From Streptosporangium album (GTDB lineage: Bacteria > Actinomycetota > Actinomycetes > Streptosporangiales > Streptosporangiaceae), in NCBI RefSeq assembly GCF_014203795.1, contig NZ_JACHJU010000001.1:4526001-4590000 (forward strand): a DNA stretch of 64,000 nucleotides, read 5' to 3'. The notes under the pieces were generated by a model. It was not told the origin of the DNA, searched no databases, and saw nothing but the letters and a program-made list of their open reading frames with translations. Positions 8,936 to 17,953 of this stretch are shown here, in pieces. The stretch's first letter is position 1; the number at the start of each line of letters is the position of its first letter. Both the position numbers and the translations under genes were made by a program.

Positions 8936-9000
8936 CGAACGCGGCCCCTGTTCTTGATCGACTGGCGTAGACAGCCAACGATCATCAGGGGTCGCGTTTG
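8936..9000. repeat. 15-bp imperfect inverted repeat at the transposase start
   Basis: CGAACGCGGCCCCTG at 8936-8950 and CAGGGGTCGCGTTTG at 8986-9000 are inverted copies with two mismatches, separated by 35 bases. They lie directly upstream of the ISAs1-type transposase start. The outer copy may mark the IS end, and the pair could form a hairpin over the transposase promoter. Confidence 0.45.
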
Positions 9001-9198
9001 TCATGTGCATCCCGGGGTGCTCTCAACCGCCCCGTCTTGTCACGCCCACCGGGGCCTCAGCAGCCGAGAACGCTTCAGCCCTACCCGGGTTCTGCGTCCT
9101 CACGCGCCTGCTGAGCAGGGTGGCAGGAGAGAACGCGGCCGCCCTGCTGGGTGAGAGAGCGGATCTGCGCTTGCGGGAGTTCCTCCTCGGTGGCACTC

Positions 9199-9221
9199 TT
9201 TATTCCAGTTGTCGGAATAAA
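9199..9221. promoter_or_regulatory. Palindromic operator upstream of GH97 (shared with the ROK region)
   Basis: TTTATTCC, 7 bases, then GGAATAAA: a perfect 8-bp inverted repeat in an AT-rich island just 18 bases before the GH97 start. A 23-bp site matching it at 16 of 23 positions with the same spacing lies at 12503-12525, next to the ROK regulator gene, so the ROK protein is the likely binder (inference). Confidence 0.65.
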
Positions 9222-9239
9222 GCGGTGAGGAGGCCAGGC

Positions 9240-11099
9240 GTGCGGTGGACCGTGAAGTCGCCCGAGGGCTCGGTGGAGCTCGATGTGTCACTTGATGAGC
9301 GGGGCCGGCTCTTCTATGACGTACGGCGGCACGGCGTCGTCCTCCTTGAGCGGTCCAGGCTCGGGATCGAGCGGCAGGACGCGTCCTTCCACAACGGGCT
9401 CGCGCTGGTCGCCGAGCCGGCGGCGGAGGTGCGGGACGAGAGCTACACCGCGGTGCACGGAAAGCGCAGCGCGCTCCGCGAGCGCTCCACGGCGGCGACG
9501 CTCTCGGTGCGCGGACGCAACGGGGCGCCGCTCGATCTCGACTTCCGCGTCTTCGACGACGCCGTCGCGTTCCGCTACCGGTTTCCCCAGGGCTCCGGCG
9601 CCACGACGGTCACCAGGGAGCTGACGACTTTCGCCTTCGCGGCCGAGGGGCGTGCCTGGTCGCAGCCGACCTCGCCCTCGGACGGCGGCGGGCCCGCGCA
9701 CGAGAACCTCTACACCAACGGCGTGCCCATCGGCACCCCGACCGAGGCGCGCTCCTACGACCTTCCCTCGACTTTCGAGGTGAACGGGCAGTGGCTGCTC
9801 GTCTCCGAGGCCGGGCTCGACGCGACGTTCCACGGCACGCGGCTCGGCCCGACGCCGGTCGGGCGCGAGTACGGCATGCTCGGGCCCGACCCGGACGAGG
9901 GGCTCGGGCACGGCGATGCCCTGGCCACCTCGGCGTTGCCGTGGACGCTGCCGTGGCGGTTCGTCGCGATCGCGGACACCGCGGCCGAGCTGGTCGAGTC
10001 GACGGTCGTGTGGCACCTGGCGGAGCCCGCCAAGATCAAGGACACCTCGTGGATCAGGCCCGGACGCGTGTCGTGGAGCTGGTGGTCGGAGAACGCCAGC
10101 CCGCGCGACCTGGGCGCGCTGCGGCGGTTCGTGGACCTCGCCGGCGAGATGGGGTGGGAGTACTCGCTGGTTGACGCGAACTGGACGGTCCACGCGGAGG
10201 AGGAGATCCGCGACCTGGTCCGCTACGCCGCCGAACGGGACGTGCGGCTGTTCCTCTGGTACAACTCGGCAGGGCGGAACAACCCGTCGACCGAGGGACC
10301 GCGCGACCTCATGCACCTGCCGGAGGTACGGCGGGCGGAGCTGACGAAGATCGCGGGCTGGGGGATCGCCGGGATCAAGGTCGACTTCTTCCACTCGGAC
10401 AAGCAGGACGGGATCGCGCACTACCTCGGCATTCTGCGGGACGCGGCGGAGGCGGGGCTGATGGTCAACTTCCACGGGAGCACCATCCCGCGCGGGTGGG
10501 AGCGGACGTGGCCGCACCTGATGACGCTGGAGGCGGTGCGAGGGGCGGAGTGGTACCTGTTCGGGCCGTCGTTCGCGGAGGAGGCGGTGTGGCACAACAC
10601 CGTGCTGCCGTTCACGCGCAACGTGATCGGCCCGATGGACTACACGCCGGTGACCTTCGGCGACGCGCTGCGGCCTCGGCTGACCACGGCGGCGCACGAG
10701 CTGGCGCTCGCGGTGGTGTACGAATCGGGATTGCTGCACTTCGCGGACTCGCCCGAGTCGTACCGGGGGCAGGTGGCCGAGGTGCGCGAGGTGCTGCGTG
10801 CCGTACCGGCTGCCTGGGAGGAGACGGTCGGGCTGGCGGGGGAACCGGGCGACCACATCGTGCTGGCCCGCCGTACGGGAGGGACGTGGTGGCTGGCGGG
10901 CATCAACGGCCCGGCGGCCCGCCCGCCGGTCGAACTCGGCATCGGGCGTCTCGGCCCGCTCCGTGGCACCTGGCGCCTGGTCGCGGACGGCGCGGACCGC
11001 GACGCGGTGGCGGTGTCCGACGTCGAAGCGGGTGAGGTGTTCCGCGTGCCGGCCATGCCGGTGGGCGGCGGCTTCAACGCCCGCCTGCTCCCCGAGTAG
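9240..11099 (+). CDS. Glycoside hydrolase family 97 (alpha-glucosidase/alpha-galactosidase type)
   Basis: About 619 residues. The GTG at 9240 is chosen because AGGAGG sits six bases before it; the open frame to the left has no domain-like content. The N-terminal beta-sandwich (to about residue 260) is followed by a TIM barrel with GH97 marks: VSWSWWSE, VDANW, LFLWYNS, GIKVDFFHSD, VNFHGSTIPRG, MTLEAVRGAEW and GPMDYTP. Retaining GH97 enzymes use an Asp nucleophile in the position of D382 (IKVDFF); the inverting SusB-type enzymes lack it, so this is more likely an alpha-galactosidase-like retaining enzyme, with E431 as candidate acid/base. It has no clear signal peptide, so it is probably intracellular. 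It is likely controlled by the operator at 9199-9221. Confidence 0.88.
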   Translation: MRWTVKSPEGSVELDVSLDERGRLFYDVRRHGVVLLERSRLGIERQDASFHNGLALVAEPAAEVRDESYTAVHGKRSALRERSTAATLSVRGRNGAPLDLDFRVFDDAVAFRYRFPQGSGATTVTRELTTFAFAAEGRAWSQPTSPSDGGGPAHENLYTNGVPIGTPTEARSYDLPSTFEVNGQWLLVSEAGLDATFHGTRLGPTPVGREYGMLGPDPDEGLGHGDALATSALPWTLPWRFVAIADTAAELVESTVVWHLAEPAKIKDTSWIRPGRVSWSWWSENASPRDLGALRRFVDLAGEMGWEYSLVDANWTVHAEEEIRDLVRYAAERDVRLFLWYNSAGRNNPSTEGPRDLMHLPEVRRAELTKIAGWGIAGIKVDFFHSDKQDGIAHYLGILRDAAEAGLMVNFHGSTIPRGWERTWPHLMTLEAVRGAEWYLFGPSFAEEAVWHNTVLPFTRNVIGPMDYTPVTFGDALRPRLTTAAHELALAVVYESGLLHFADSPESYRGQVAEVREVLRAVPAAWEETVGLAGEPGDHIVLARRTGGTWWLAGINGPAARPPVELGIGRLGPLRGTWRLVADGADRDAVAVSDVEAGEVFRVPAMPVGGGFNARLLPE

Positions 11100-11149
11100 G
11101 GGCAGCGGCGGTCGCGCTTTACGGCCGGGCCGCCGGGCGGCGGTCGCCG

Positions 11150-12463
11150 TTAAGGCCGGGCCGCGAATCGTTCGTCGAGTATCAGGCAGGCCGCGCCGAT
11201 CGCCGCCACGTCGGCGCCCAGCCCGGTGCCCACGACGCTGAGGTCGTGGATCTCGCGCATGACGAACCGCTCGGCCACCATCGGCCTGAGCAGCGGCAGG
11301 TAGTGGTGCGCGGCCGGAGCCCAGGCAGGCCCCCCGCACACGACGAGCTCGGTGTCCACGAGATTGCCGATGGTCACGATCGCCCGGGCGAGCCGCCGCG
11401 CGGACCGGTGCAGGATCGCCACCGCCCGCTCGTCACCGTCGTCGGCCGCCCGGCACAGCGCCCCCACCCGCCTGACCGCCTGGACGAGCTGCCCGTCATC
11501 GGGCGAGGCGGGCAGCACGCCCGCCGCGACCGCCTCCTGGATGAGGAAGAGCGGTGAGCAGGCCGTGCCCAGGCAGCCCCGCTGCCCGCAGCCGCACGGT
11601 GGCCCGTCGACGTCGACGATCAGGTGCCCAATGTCGCCCGCGTTGCCGGACCGGCCGCGTACCACGATGTCGCCGCTGACCAGCCCCACCCCCACACCGG
11701 TGCCCAGATACAGGAAGGCGAAGTCGCTGTTGCCCGTCGCGCCGCCCGCCCACCGCTCGGCCACCGCCGCGGCCGTGACGTCCTTGTCGAGCACGACGGG
11801 CAGCCCGGTCGCCCGGTGCAGCCGGTCAACCAGCTCGACCCGATGCCACCCCGGCAGGTGCGGCGGATCGACCATGGCCCCGCCCGCGATGTCGAGGGGA
11901 CCTGGCGCCGCGATGCCGAGGCCGAGTATCCGGTCCCGCTCGATGCCCGACCCGGCCAGCAGGACGTCGAGAGCCGAGGCCATCCCGGCCATGATGACGT
12001 CGGCGTCCTGGGGGCTGGAGGTCTGCCTGCTGAAGTGGGCCACGAGGTTGCCGCCGAGGTCGAGCAGCACGTAGGTGATCGTGGCCGGGTCGATGTGCAC
12101 GCCGAGCGCGTAGCGGCTCGCGGGCACCAGCTCCAAGGTACGGCGAGGCCGGCCGAACCCGGTCGAGGACGTCCCGGTCTCCGCGATGAGCCCCTGGTCG
12201 AGCAGGCGCTGGCAGACGTCGGACACGGTCTGCGCGGCGAGTCCCGTCTCGACGGCCAGCTCCGCGCGCGAGCTCCCGGTGCGTGCGCGCCTGATCGCGT
12301 CGAGGACGACGGAGTCGTTGAAGTCGGCGACGTGTTCGAGGTTGGAGCCGCGCCGGAGGCCGGAGGAACGGGCAGGCGGCCCGCCCTCGCGCTTGGCTGC
12401 TTTTCCGATCGTGGTGGACTCCCGCCTGGCTGCTGCCACTGGTCCCCGTGCCCCCTCGCCCAT
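11150..12463 (-). CDS. ROK-family transcriptional regulator
   Basis: 437 residues. An N-terminal winged helix-turn-helix (about residues 45-110: SSRAELAVETGLAAQTVSDV, then a GFGRPRR wing) is followed by an actin-like ROK domain with the zinc motif H280 and CGCGQRGC (C290, C292, C297). The phosphate/sugar-site motifs are near the family consensus (DKDVTAAAVAE, AGDIGHLIV), with Asp in place of the usual Glu in AGEIGH. HTH-bearing ROK proteins are sugar-responsive repressors. It is divergent from the FAD-oxidoreductase/GH38 operon, with a 23-bp operator candidate in between, and convergent with GH97, which carries the same kind of site. The ligand is probably a breakdown product of the glycan used by the locus. 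Confidence 0.9.
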   Translation of the reverse strand: MGEGARGPVAAARRESTTIGKAAKREGGPPARSSGLRRGSNLEHVADFNDSVVLDAIRRARTGSSRAELAVETGLAAQTVSDVCQRLLDQGLIAETGTSSTGFGRPRRTLELVPASRYALGVHIDPATITYVLLDLGGNLVAHFSRQTSSPQDADVIMAGMASALDVLLAGSGIERDRILGLGIAAPGPLDIAGGAMVDPPHLPGWHRVELVDRLHRATGLPVVLDKDVTAAAVAERWAGGATGNSDFAFLYLGTGVGVGLVSGDIVVRGRSGNAGDIGHLIVDVDGPPCGCGQRGCLGTACSPLFLIQEAVAAGVLPASPDDGQLVQAVRRVGALCRAADDGDERAVAILHRSARRLARAIVTIGNLVDTELVVCGGPAWAPAAHHYLPLLRPMVAERFVMREIHDLSVVGTGLGADVAAIGAACLILDERFAARP

Positions 12464-12502
12464 CGTCGCGCCCTTCGCCTACCTTAGCCGACCCGTCATT
12501 GA

Positions 12503-12525
12503 CTTATTCAAGACGTCGGAAATAT
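12503..12525. promoter_or_regulatory. Operator between ROK gene and FAD-oxidoreductase operon
   Basis: Left half CTTATTC and right half GGAAATA, with the same internal AG..GTC as the GH97 operator at 9199-9221; the two 23-bp sites agree at 16 positions. Located 40 bases upstream of the ROK start and 43 bases upstream of the oxidoreductase start, where it could control both directions. Confidence 0.6.
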
Positions 12526-12567
12526 TGTAGATCCGCTTCGCTTGATTCGACCAGAAAGTCGGCATTC

Positions 12568-14802
12568 ATGATGCATCTCGCACACGCCGCCGATGTCACC
12601 GTGGTCGGCGGCGGCCTGGCCGGTGTCACCGCGGCCGTGAGCGCCGCGCGCAACGGCGCGAAAGTCGCCCTGATCAACAACAGGGGAGTGCTGGGCGGCA
12701 ACTCCAGCAGCGAGATCCGGGTGTGGGTGGTGGGCGCCACGGCGCACGGCGCCCAGAAGTTCGCCAGGGAAACAGGCCTGATGGGCGAGCTGTTCGCCGA
12801 GAACCAGTGGCGTAACCCGGAGGGCAACCCGATCCTGTGGGACCACGTCGTCCTGGACCTGGTGCGCGAGGAGCCGAACATCACGCTCTTCCTCAACACC
12901 GAGGTGCGCGAGGTCGAGGCGGACGGCGACGAGGACGACCGGGTCCTCCGCTCGGTCACCGGCTGGCAGTCCGGCTCGGAGCGGCTGATCAGATTCGAGT
13001 CGCCGATCTTCCTCGACTGTACCGGCGACGGTCTGGTCGGCCTGCTCGCCGGCGCCAGGTTCGCCACCGGCAGGGAAGACAGGAGCGTGTACGGAGAGGA
13101 ATGGGCGCCGGAGGTCGCCGACGACGACATGCTCGGCAGCACGATCCTCTTCTACACCAAGGACGCGGGACAGCCGGTGCGGTTCGTCCCGCCCGGCATC
13201 ACCAAAGACGTCCAGGCCTTCGACCTGCCCCTGCGCCGCCACATCGACCCCGGGATGAACGGCTGCGACTACTGGTGGATCGAGTGGGGCGGCGAACTCG
13301 ACGCGGTCGCCGACAACGAGCGCATCCGCGACGAGCTCTGGGGCATCGTCTTCGGCATCTGGGACTACATCAAGAACTCCGGCCGCTTCGACGCCGCCAA
13401 CCTCACGCTGGAGTGGGTGGGCACCGTCCCCGGTAAGCGCGAGTACCGCCGTTTCATCGGCGACCACGTGCTCACCCAGCAGGACGTCACCGGCCAGACC
13501 CGCTTCCCCGACACGGTCGGCTTCGGCGGCTGGTCCATCGACCTGCACCCGCCGGGTGGCATCTACGCCGCCGACAGCCCCTCCAAGCACCTGTTCGGCC
13601 CCGGCCTCTACGACATCCCGTTCCGCTCCCTGTACTCGGTGAACGTCCGCAACATGCTCATGGCCGGCCGCGACATCTCCGCCAGCCACGTCGCCTTCGG
13701 CAGCACACGGGTCATGGCGACCTGCGCGGTCGTGGGTGAGGCGGCGGGTACGGCCGCCGCGCTCGCGGTGCGCAGGGGTGTCACGCCGCGCCAGATCTCG
13801 GCCGCCCACCTGGACGAACTGCAGGCCATGCTGGTACGGCAGGACGCCTCGCTGCTGGGCGTGTCCTGGCAGGATCCGAGCGACCTGGCGCTGAAGGCCA
13901 CCGTCACGGCGTCGTCCACGCTGACCCGGCTGGCCGGTGACGCGGGTGCGGAGCCGGAGCGCCTCCCGATCGGCGAGGCCGATTTCGGCCTGCTCCTGCC
14001 CGCCGACCCCCGGGTCGACGTCGTGCGCATCGGCGTCGAGGCCGCCCGCGCGACCACCGCGGCGGTCGAGTTGTGGAGCACCGGCAGCGGACTGAACCAC
14101 ATCCCGGTCACGCTGCTCGCGACCCGGGAGGCGAGCGTCGAGCGGGCCGGGCGCGGCTGGCTGGAGGCCCGTTTCGATGACGTGCCCATGGAAGGGGGCG
14201 AGGTGGTCGTGGTCGTCCGGCGCAACGACGATCTCGCCGTCGTGGTCGGCGCGGGCCGCCCGCCGTACGGCGTGCTGGGGCTGCTCAGCAGGGACCCGGC
14301 GCTCGACCTGGGGACGCCGCAGAGCAACGCGTGGTCGGCCTTCGAGCTGCGCAGGCGCACGCCGCGGTTCGAGGTCGAGCCGGCCACTGCGGCGTACCGG
14401 CCCGATCAGGTCGCCGGCGGGCTGGCCCGGCCGTTCGACGGCCCCAACCTGTGGGCCTCGGACCCCGGAGGCGAGCAGCACATCGAGCTCCGCTGGCCCG
14501 AGGAGCGCACCATTGGCCGCGTCGAGCTGATCTTCAACGACGACGTCGACGAGGACCTGATCAACCTGCACCACCACCGCACGCCGTACCTGGTCATGCC
14601 CGAACTCGTGAAGGACTACCGGATCGAGGTGGAGCAGGCGGGCGGCTGGGAGACGGTCGTGGCCGTCACCGGCAACCGGGTACGGCGCCGGGTCCACGTG
14701 CTCGACACCGGCGCACGGGCGGGCGCGCTGCGCGTCGTGGTCACGGCGACCAACGGCGACGAGCGAGCCATGATCGTCGCCGTGCGGGTCTTCGAAAGCT
14801 GA
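12568..14802 (+). CDS. FAD-dependent oxidoreductase of glycan locus (FAD_oxidored type) with C-terminal beta domain
   Basis: 744 residues. An N-terminal Rossmann motif VTVVGGGLAGVTAAVSAARNG binds the ADP part of FAD; GVLGGNSSSEIRVWV and LDCTGDG further support the FAD_oxidored family (Pfam 12831 type). A second FAD-contact block around residues 355-425 reads RNMLMAGRDISASHVAFGS, then VVGEAAGTAAAL. After about residue 460 comes an unrelated beta-rich region with ANLW-like and LIFNDDVDEDLI motifs that could be a sugar-binding sandwich; that is inference. The first of two adjacent ATGs is used. It is the first gene of an operon with GH38 (19-base gap), downstream of the ROK operator. A plausible job is oxidation of a sugar or sugar derivative before or after glycosidic cleavage. 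Confidence 0.85.
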   Translation: MMHLAHAADVTVVGGGLAGVTAAVSAARNGAKVALINNRGVLGGNSSSEIRVWVVGATAHGAQKFARETGLMGELFAENQWRNPEGNPILWDHVVLDLVREEPNITLFLNTEVREVEADGDEDDRVLRSVTGWQSGSERLIRFESPIFLDCTGDGLVGLLAGARFATGREDRSVYGEEWAPEVADDDMLGSTILFYTKDAGQPVRFVPPGITKDVQAFDLPLRRHIDPGMNGCDYWWIEWGGELDAVADNERIRDELWGIVFGIWDYIKNSGRFDAANLTLEWVGTVPGKREYRRFIGDHVLTQQDVTGQTRFPDTVGFGGWSIDLHPPGGIYAADSPSKHLFGPGLYDIPFRSLYSVNVRNMLMAGRDISASHVAFGSTRVMATCAVVGEAAGTAAALAVRRGVTPRQISAAHLDELQAMLVRQDASLLGVSWQDPSDLALKATVTASSTLTRLAGDAGAEPERLPIGEADFGLLLPADPRVDVVRIGVEAARATTAAVELWSTGSGLNHIPVTLLATREASVERAGRGWLEARFDDVPMEGGEVVVVVRRNDDLAVVVGAGRPPYGVLGLLSRDPALDLGTPQSNAWSAFELRRRTPRFEVEPATAAYRPDQVAGGLARPFDGPNLWASDPGGEQHIELRWPEERTIGRVELIFNDDVDEDLINLHHHRTPYLVMPELVKDYRIEVEQAGGWETVVAVTGNRVRRRVHVLDTGARAGALRVVVTATNGDERAMIVAVRVFES

Positions 14803-14821
14803 CTGATGGAGAGAGAACACC

Positions 14822-17818
14822 GTGCATGACAACCGATTGATCGTCGAGGGACGACTGGCCCGTTTCGTTCAGCAGTTCCTGCCCGCCGCGCTGTACCGCG
14901 AGCGGCGACCGCTGGCCGTCGAGGCGTGGAACGTGCCTGGCGAGCCCGTGCCCGCGGCCGAGGCGTTCCAGGCCAGATACACCCCCATCACACTCCCGCA
15001 CAACTGGGGCACCCCCTGGGGCACGACGTGGTTCCACGCGACAGGACGCGTGCCTGACGAGCTTCCCGAGGGCACGCGCCTCGAGATCGTCGTCGATCTC
15101 GGCTTCCACGGCCGCCGCCCCGGCTTCCAGGTCGAGGGCCTCGGCTACCGTGCCGACGGCAGCCTCATCAAGGCCGTCGCGCCGCTGAGCCAGTACCTGC
15201 CGTGGAGCCTGGCCGAGCCCGTCGTCGACGTGTACGTCGAGGCGGCCGCCAATCCGGACGTCGCGGGTGAGTACACCTACGAGCCGACCGCGCTCGGGGA
15301 CAGGACCACCGCGGGCACCGACCCGATCTACCGGCTGAGGAGCTTCGACCTCGCCCTGCTCGATGTCGGGGTGTGGGAGCTCGCGCAGGACGTGTGGACG
15401 CTGGACGGGCTGATGCGCGAGCTGAGCGTCGACTCCTCGCGGCGCTGGGAGATCCTGCGCGCGTTCGAGCGGATGCTCGATGTCGTCGACCCGGCCGACG
15501 TGCACGGTACGGCGGGGCTCGGGCGGGACGCGCTCGTGGAGGTGCTCGCCGCCCCTGCCCCGGCGAGCAGCCACCGCGTCGTGGCGGTTGGGCACGCGCA
15601 CATCGACTCGGCGTGGCTGTGGCCGGTGCGCGAGACGATCCGCAAGTGTGCGCGCACCTTCGCCAGCGCCGTCACGCTCATGGACGAGAATCCGGACTAC
15701 CGCTTCGCCTGCTCCTCGGCGCAGCAGCTGGCCTGGGTCAAAAGGCACTACCCGCCCCTGTTCGAGCGCATCAGGAAGAAAGTGGAGTCCGGGCAGTTCA
15801 TCCCGGTCGGTGGCATGTGGGTGGAGCCCGACATCAACATGCCCGGCGGCGAGTCCATGGCGCGCCAGTTCGTGGCGGGCAAGCGGTTCTTCCTGGAGGA
15901 GTTCGGCGTCGACACGCTGGAGGCGTGGGTGCCCGACACCTTCGGTTACTCGGCGGCGATGCCGCAGATCATCGCGGCCTCAGGGACCCGCTGGTTCATG
16001 ACGCAGAAGATCTCGTGGAACCAGGTGAACGAGATCCCGCACAGCACGTTCCAGTGGGAGGGCATCGACGGCACGCGCGTCTTCACGCACTTCCCGCCAG
16101 CCGACACCTACGTCTCCGAACTCTCCGGGGCCGAACTCGCCCACGCGGCGCGGACCTTCAAGGAGAAGGGCGTGGCCGCGACCTCGCTCGTGCCCTTCGG
16201 CTGGGGCGACGGCGGCGGCGGGCCGACCCGGGAGATGCTCGCCGCGGCGAAGCGGCTGGAATCACTGGACGGCTCGCCGACCGTCGTGATCGACTCGCCG
16301 CGGGCCTTCTTCGAACAGGCGGAGGCCGAGTACGAGAACCCGCCCGTGTGGTCGGGGGAGCTCTACCTGGAACTCCACCGCGGCACGCTCACCACCCAGC
16401 ACCTGACCAAGCAGGGCAACCGCCGCGGTGAGCACCTCCTGCGCGAGGCCGAGCTGTGGGCGGCGACCGCTGCCGTGCGCGAGGGCGCCGCCTACCCCTA
16501 CGACGAGCTCGAGGAAATCTGGCACACGGTCCTCCTCCAGCAGTTCCACGACATCCTGCCGGGCACCTCCATCGCCTGGGTGCACGACGAGGTCGAGCAG
16601 AACAACGCCGCCCTGCAGGTGGCGCTCGCGCGGATTGTCGAAGAGAGCGTTCGCGTGCTGGTCGGGGAGGGCGAGCGGACGCTCACGGCGAACGCGCGGC
16701 CGTTCGCCGACGGCGGCGTCGCCGCGCTCGGCATCCAGGAGGGAGCTCCAGAGGGCGGGCCCGTGCCCCTGACCGAGGAGGGCGCCGGGTACGTGCTCGA
16801 CAACGGAGCCGTGCGCGCTGTGATCGACAGGAGCGGGCACCTCGTCTCCCTGCGGGACGCGGCGACAGGCCGCGAGGCGATCGCGCCTGGCGCTGTAGGG
16901 AACCTGCTGCTGCTGCACCGCGACGTCCCCAACGCCTGGGACGCCTGGGACATCGACGAGCACTACCGCCGGGTCGCCCGCAGGATCGACGAGGTCGACT
17001 CGCTCGAAACCCAGGCCGACGCCGTCGTCGTCACCCGCCGCTTCGGCGCCTCGACGATCCGGCAGACGCTGCGCCTGAGCTCAAGCGGGCTGGAGGTGGT
17101 CAACGAGGTCGACTGGCACGAACGCCACGCCCTGCTCAAGCTCGTCTTCCCCGTCGACGTGCACGCCGACCGCTTCGCCTCGGAGACGCAGTTCGGCCAC
17201 GTGTTCCGTCCCACCCACACGAACACCTCATGGGACGCCGCCCGCTTCGAGGTGTGCGCGCACCGCTGGATCCACGTCGGCGAGCCCGGCTATGGCGTGG
17301 CCATCGCCAACGAGTCCACCTACGGCCACGACGTGGTGCGCCACACCCGCGCCGACGGCGGCACGACCACCACGATCGGCCTGTCCATGCTGCGCGGCCC
17401 AAGGTTCCCCGACCCCGACGCCGACCAGGGCCAGCACACGATCACCTACGTGGTACGGCCCGCCGCGGGCATCCGCGAGGCCGTGGCCGAGGGGTACCGC
17501 GCGAACCTGCCCGCGCGTGCCGTACGCGGGGCACGGGAGGTGGAGCCGCTCGTGCGGGTCTCGCACCCGGCGGTGGTCGTGGAGGCGGTCAAGCTGGCCG
17601 AGGACCGCAGCGGCGACGTGATCGTGCGCCTGTACGAGTCGGAGGGGGCCAAGGCGTCCACGCAGATCAGAGCCGGGTTCGACAGCGGGGAGCCGCGCTT
17701 CGTCGACCTGATCGAACGAGACGTCGAGCCGCCCGCGAGTGCGGCCTTCGACGACGGGGCGGTGTCGGTGATGCTGCGCCCGTTCCAGCTGGTCACCCTG
17801 CGCTTCCCGCGGGGTTAG
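14822..17818 (+). CDS. Glycoside hydrolase family 38 alpha-mannosidase
   Basis: 998 residues, full length for bacterial GH38. The GTG start follows a GGAGAGAG ribosome site. A beta-sandwich N-terminal region precedes the GH38 catalytic core with zinc ligands in GHAHIDSAWLWP (H258, H260, D262 area) and the nucleophile D372 in VPDTFGYSAAMPQ; LHRGTLTTQH supplies the downstream zinc histidine. A middle helical domain (LLQQFHDILPGTSI) and a long C-terminal beta-sandwich (VVNEVDWHERHALLKL, YGHDVVRH) complete the family architecture. No signal peptide, so it acts in the cytoplasm on imported mannosides. Its stop codon overlaps the stop codon of a truncated lacI copy on the other strand. A shortened relic of a second GH38 gene lies at 24954-25034. 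Confidence 0.95.
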   Translation: MHDNRLIVEGRLARFVQQFLPAALYRERRPLAVEAWNVPGEPVPAAEAFQARYTPITLPHNWGTPWGTTWFHATGRVPDELPEGTRLEIVVDLGFHGRRPGFQVEGLGYRADGSLIKAVAPLSQYLPWSLAEPVVDVYVEAAANPDVAGEYTYEPTALGDRTTAGTDPIYRLRSFDLALLDVGVWELAQDVWTLDGLMRELSVDSSRRWEILRAFERMLDVVDPADVHGTAGLGRDALVEVLAAPAPASSHRVVAVGHAHIDSAWLWPVRETIRKCARTFASAVTLMDENPDYRFACSSAQQLAWVKRHYPPLFERIRKKVESGQFIPVGGMWVEPDINMPGGESMARQFVAGKRFFLEEFGVDTLEAWVPDTFGYSAAMPQIIAASGTRWFMTQKISWNQVNEIPHSTFQWEGIDGTRVFTHFPPADTYVSELSGAELAHAARTFKEKGVAATSLVPFGWGDGGGGPTREMLAAAKRLESLDGSPTVVIDSPRAFFEQAEAEYENPPVWSGELYLELHRGTLTTQHLTKQGNRRGEHLLREAELWAATAAVREGAAYPYDELEEIWHTVLLQQFHDILPGTSIAWVHDEVEQNNAALQVALARIVEESVRVLVGEGERTLTANARPFADGGVAALGIQEGAPEGGPVPLTEEGAGYVLDNGAVRAVIDRSGHLVSLRDAATGREAIAPGAVGNLLLLHRDVPNAWDAWDIDEHYRRVARRIDEVDSLETQADAVVVTRRFGASTIRQTLRLSSSGLEVVNEVDWHERHALLKLVFPVDVHADRFASETQFGHVFRPTHTNTSWDAARFEVCAHRWIHVGEPGYGVAIANESTYGHDVVRHTRADGGTTTTIGLSMLRGPRFPDPDADQGQHTITYVVRPAAGIREAVAEGYRANLPARAVRGAREVEPLVRVSHPAVVVEAVKLAEDRSGDVIVRLYESEGAKASTQIRAGFDSGEPRFVDLIERDVEPPASAAFDDGAVSVMLRPFQLVTLRFPRG

Positions 17819-17952
17819 AGCAGCTGGTCGATGAACTTCAGGAGGGTGGTCAGGTCGGCGGATGCCTGACCACCCGCCGTCGTGCGGCCGATGAAGAGCT
17901 TCGGCGCGGAGTCGCCCGCCGTGTCCGGCGAGATCAGGTGCTGTGCCGCCGC
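17817..17952. repeat. 136-bp direct repeat, left copy (truncated lacI 3' end)
   Basis: Matches 25038-25173 with only two mismatches seen by eye. On the minus strand it encodes the last 45 or so codons of the LacI regulator (stop TTA at 17815-17817), cut off at 17952 where the cassette gene's stop codon begins. Together with the right copy it brackets about 7 kb of inserted glycosidase and IS DNA. Confidence 0.9.
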
Positions 17953-17953
17953 C

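Noticed and set aside
9288-11339. 683-residue minus-strand open frame
   Set aside because: Antisense shadow of the GH97 gene, without recognisable motifs.
12508-14832. 774-residue minus-strand open frame
   Set aside because: Antisense shadow of the FAD-oxidoreductase gene.
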